A DNA stretch of 64,000 bases from Nereocystis luetkeana (lineage: Eukaryota > Sar > Phaeophyceae > Laminariales > Laminariaceae). The position numbers were made by a program, and so were the translations under genes. Location: contig JARUPZ010000035.1 of NCBI GenBank assembly GCA_031213475.1, positions 4,764,953 to 4,828,952 of the forward strand. The letters run 5' to 3'. Of the stretch, positions 63,511 through 64,000 are shown piece after piece; position 1 is the stretch's first letter, and every line of letters starts with the position of its first letter. The notes beneath the pieces are model-generated. The model saw nothing but the letters and a program-made list of their open reading frames with translations, searched no databases and had not been told where the DNA came from.

Positions 63511-64000
63511 GAGACGCGGCGCCCTGAGTGTCCCGACCCCCTATATTTATATGCCCCTTCGGATCTTGCCATCGCAAATACGTGATAACTAAGCACGGCC
63601 CAAGAGCCTAACCAAATATCCAGGTTCATTGGATGGTCTAACCCTCGATGATGTCTCGGTGCAGAGAGAAGCCGACACTTCTAGCTTTTTGGGGGATGCT
63701 TTGGACTTCGTGGACACCGTTGTTAGCCCTGTGTGGCTTCTGGTCGCGCTGCATCGCACGTTATGCTCTTGCCAACGTTTGTTCGGTGTCAATTTGTCGC
63801 GTCCTCTCGTGATCACTGCATACCCCGGCAAAGCATCACAACACAGTATCTCAACATGGGATTGCGATAACTCGTTCAATTTAGCACAAAAAGGCCGCTG
63901 CGACCCGAAAAAAACGATTGACCTCGGTGGGACCGTATTACAGAATCCAACTACAGTCGTAGGACACAAGGCCTGGCTACTGTACTTACGTACGTAAACA

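Larger units (their letters stand above)
62718..64000 (-). other. Dynein intron sequence to right edge
   Basis: No exon recognised to the edge; the preceding AAA3 exon must lie beyond 64000. It contains the SINE-like element and the 42-bp repeat. Frames of about 120 codons open on both strands at 63590-63997 lack recognisable protein features. Confidence 0.55.

Noticed and set aside
63589-63997. ORFs of 122-126 codons on both strands
   Set aside because: No motif; both strands open over the same stretch suggests chance or an old transposon remnant. I could not support either.

Overview
The window is nuclear DNA from an intron-rich eukaryote that builds motile flagella. It carries most of an axonemal dynein heavy chain, split by introns of about 1 kb, together with a CDC48/p97 gene, a DUF1764 gene and an EF-hand-like gene. 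Base composition is near 50% GC, exons are GC-richer than introns, and introns are packed with minisatellites and short inverted-repeat elements. A flagellated alga or protist fits; a photosynthetic stramenopile such as a brown alga is my best guess, with low confidence. No prokaryotic, organellar or viral gene was recognised.

Layout from left to right. (1) 1-3834, minus strand: the first five exons of CDC48, covering a lysine-rich N-terminal extension and most of the N domain; the gene runs off the left edge. (2) 6604-10478, plus strand: a three-exon DUF1764 gene, divergent from CDC48. (3) 14160-18977, plus strand: a five-exon gene for a protein of about 191 residues with one degenerate EF-hand, possibly ciliary. 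(4) 20392-62717, minus strand: the last 36 exons (1762 codons plus stop) of a DNAH1-type inner-arm axonemal dynein heavy chain. It runs from the AAA3/AAA4 junction through AAA4, stalk, microtubule-binding domain, AAA5, AAA6 and C-terminal domain; its 5' part lies beyond the right edge. It is convergent with the EF-hand-like gene. I rebuilt every exon from conserved dynein sequence plus reading frame, and the summed exon length is divisible by three.

The most unusual material is in how the introns are built. A 31-bp minisatellite (26.3-27.6 kb) has a unit made of the last 12 nt of a dynein exon plus the first part of its intron, so about 42 tandem copies of one 5' splice site lie side by side. 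Degenerate copies of exon edges also sit next to their source exons at three other places: CDC48 exon 5, dynein exon 13 and dynein exon 21. Seven of 35 dynein introns use a GC donor, and about 89% of all introns in the window are phase 0. Separately, the 9-mer TACCTGGTA/TACCAGGTA occurs roughly 27 times in 64 kb and looks like a 5-bp CCWGG insert between duplicated TA dinucleotides. One copy interrupts the terminal inverted repeat of a mobile element.

Other repeats include three families of non-autonomous inverted-repeat elements (one with a nested copy that reveals a TA target-site duplication), a tRNA-headed SINE-like element, a retro-derived tRNA 3' end that includes CCA, and several dispersed families.
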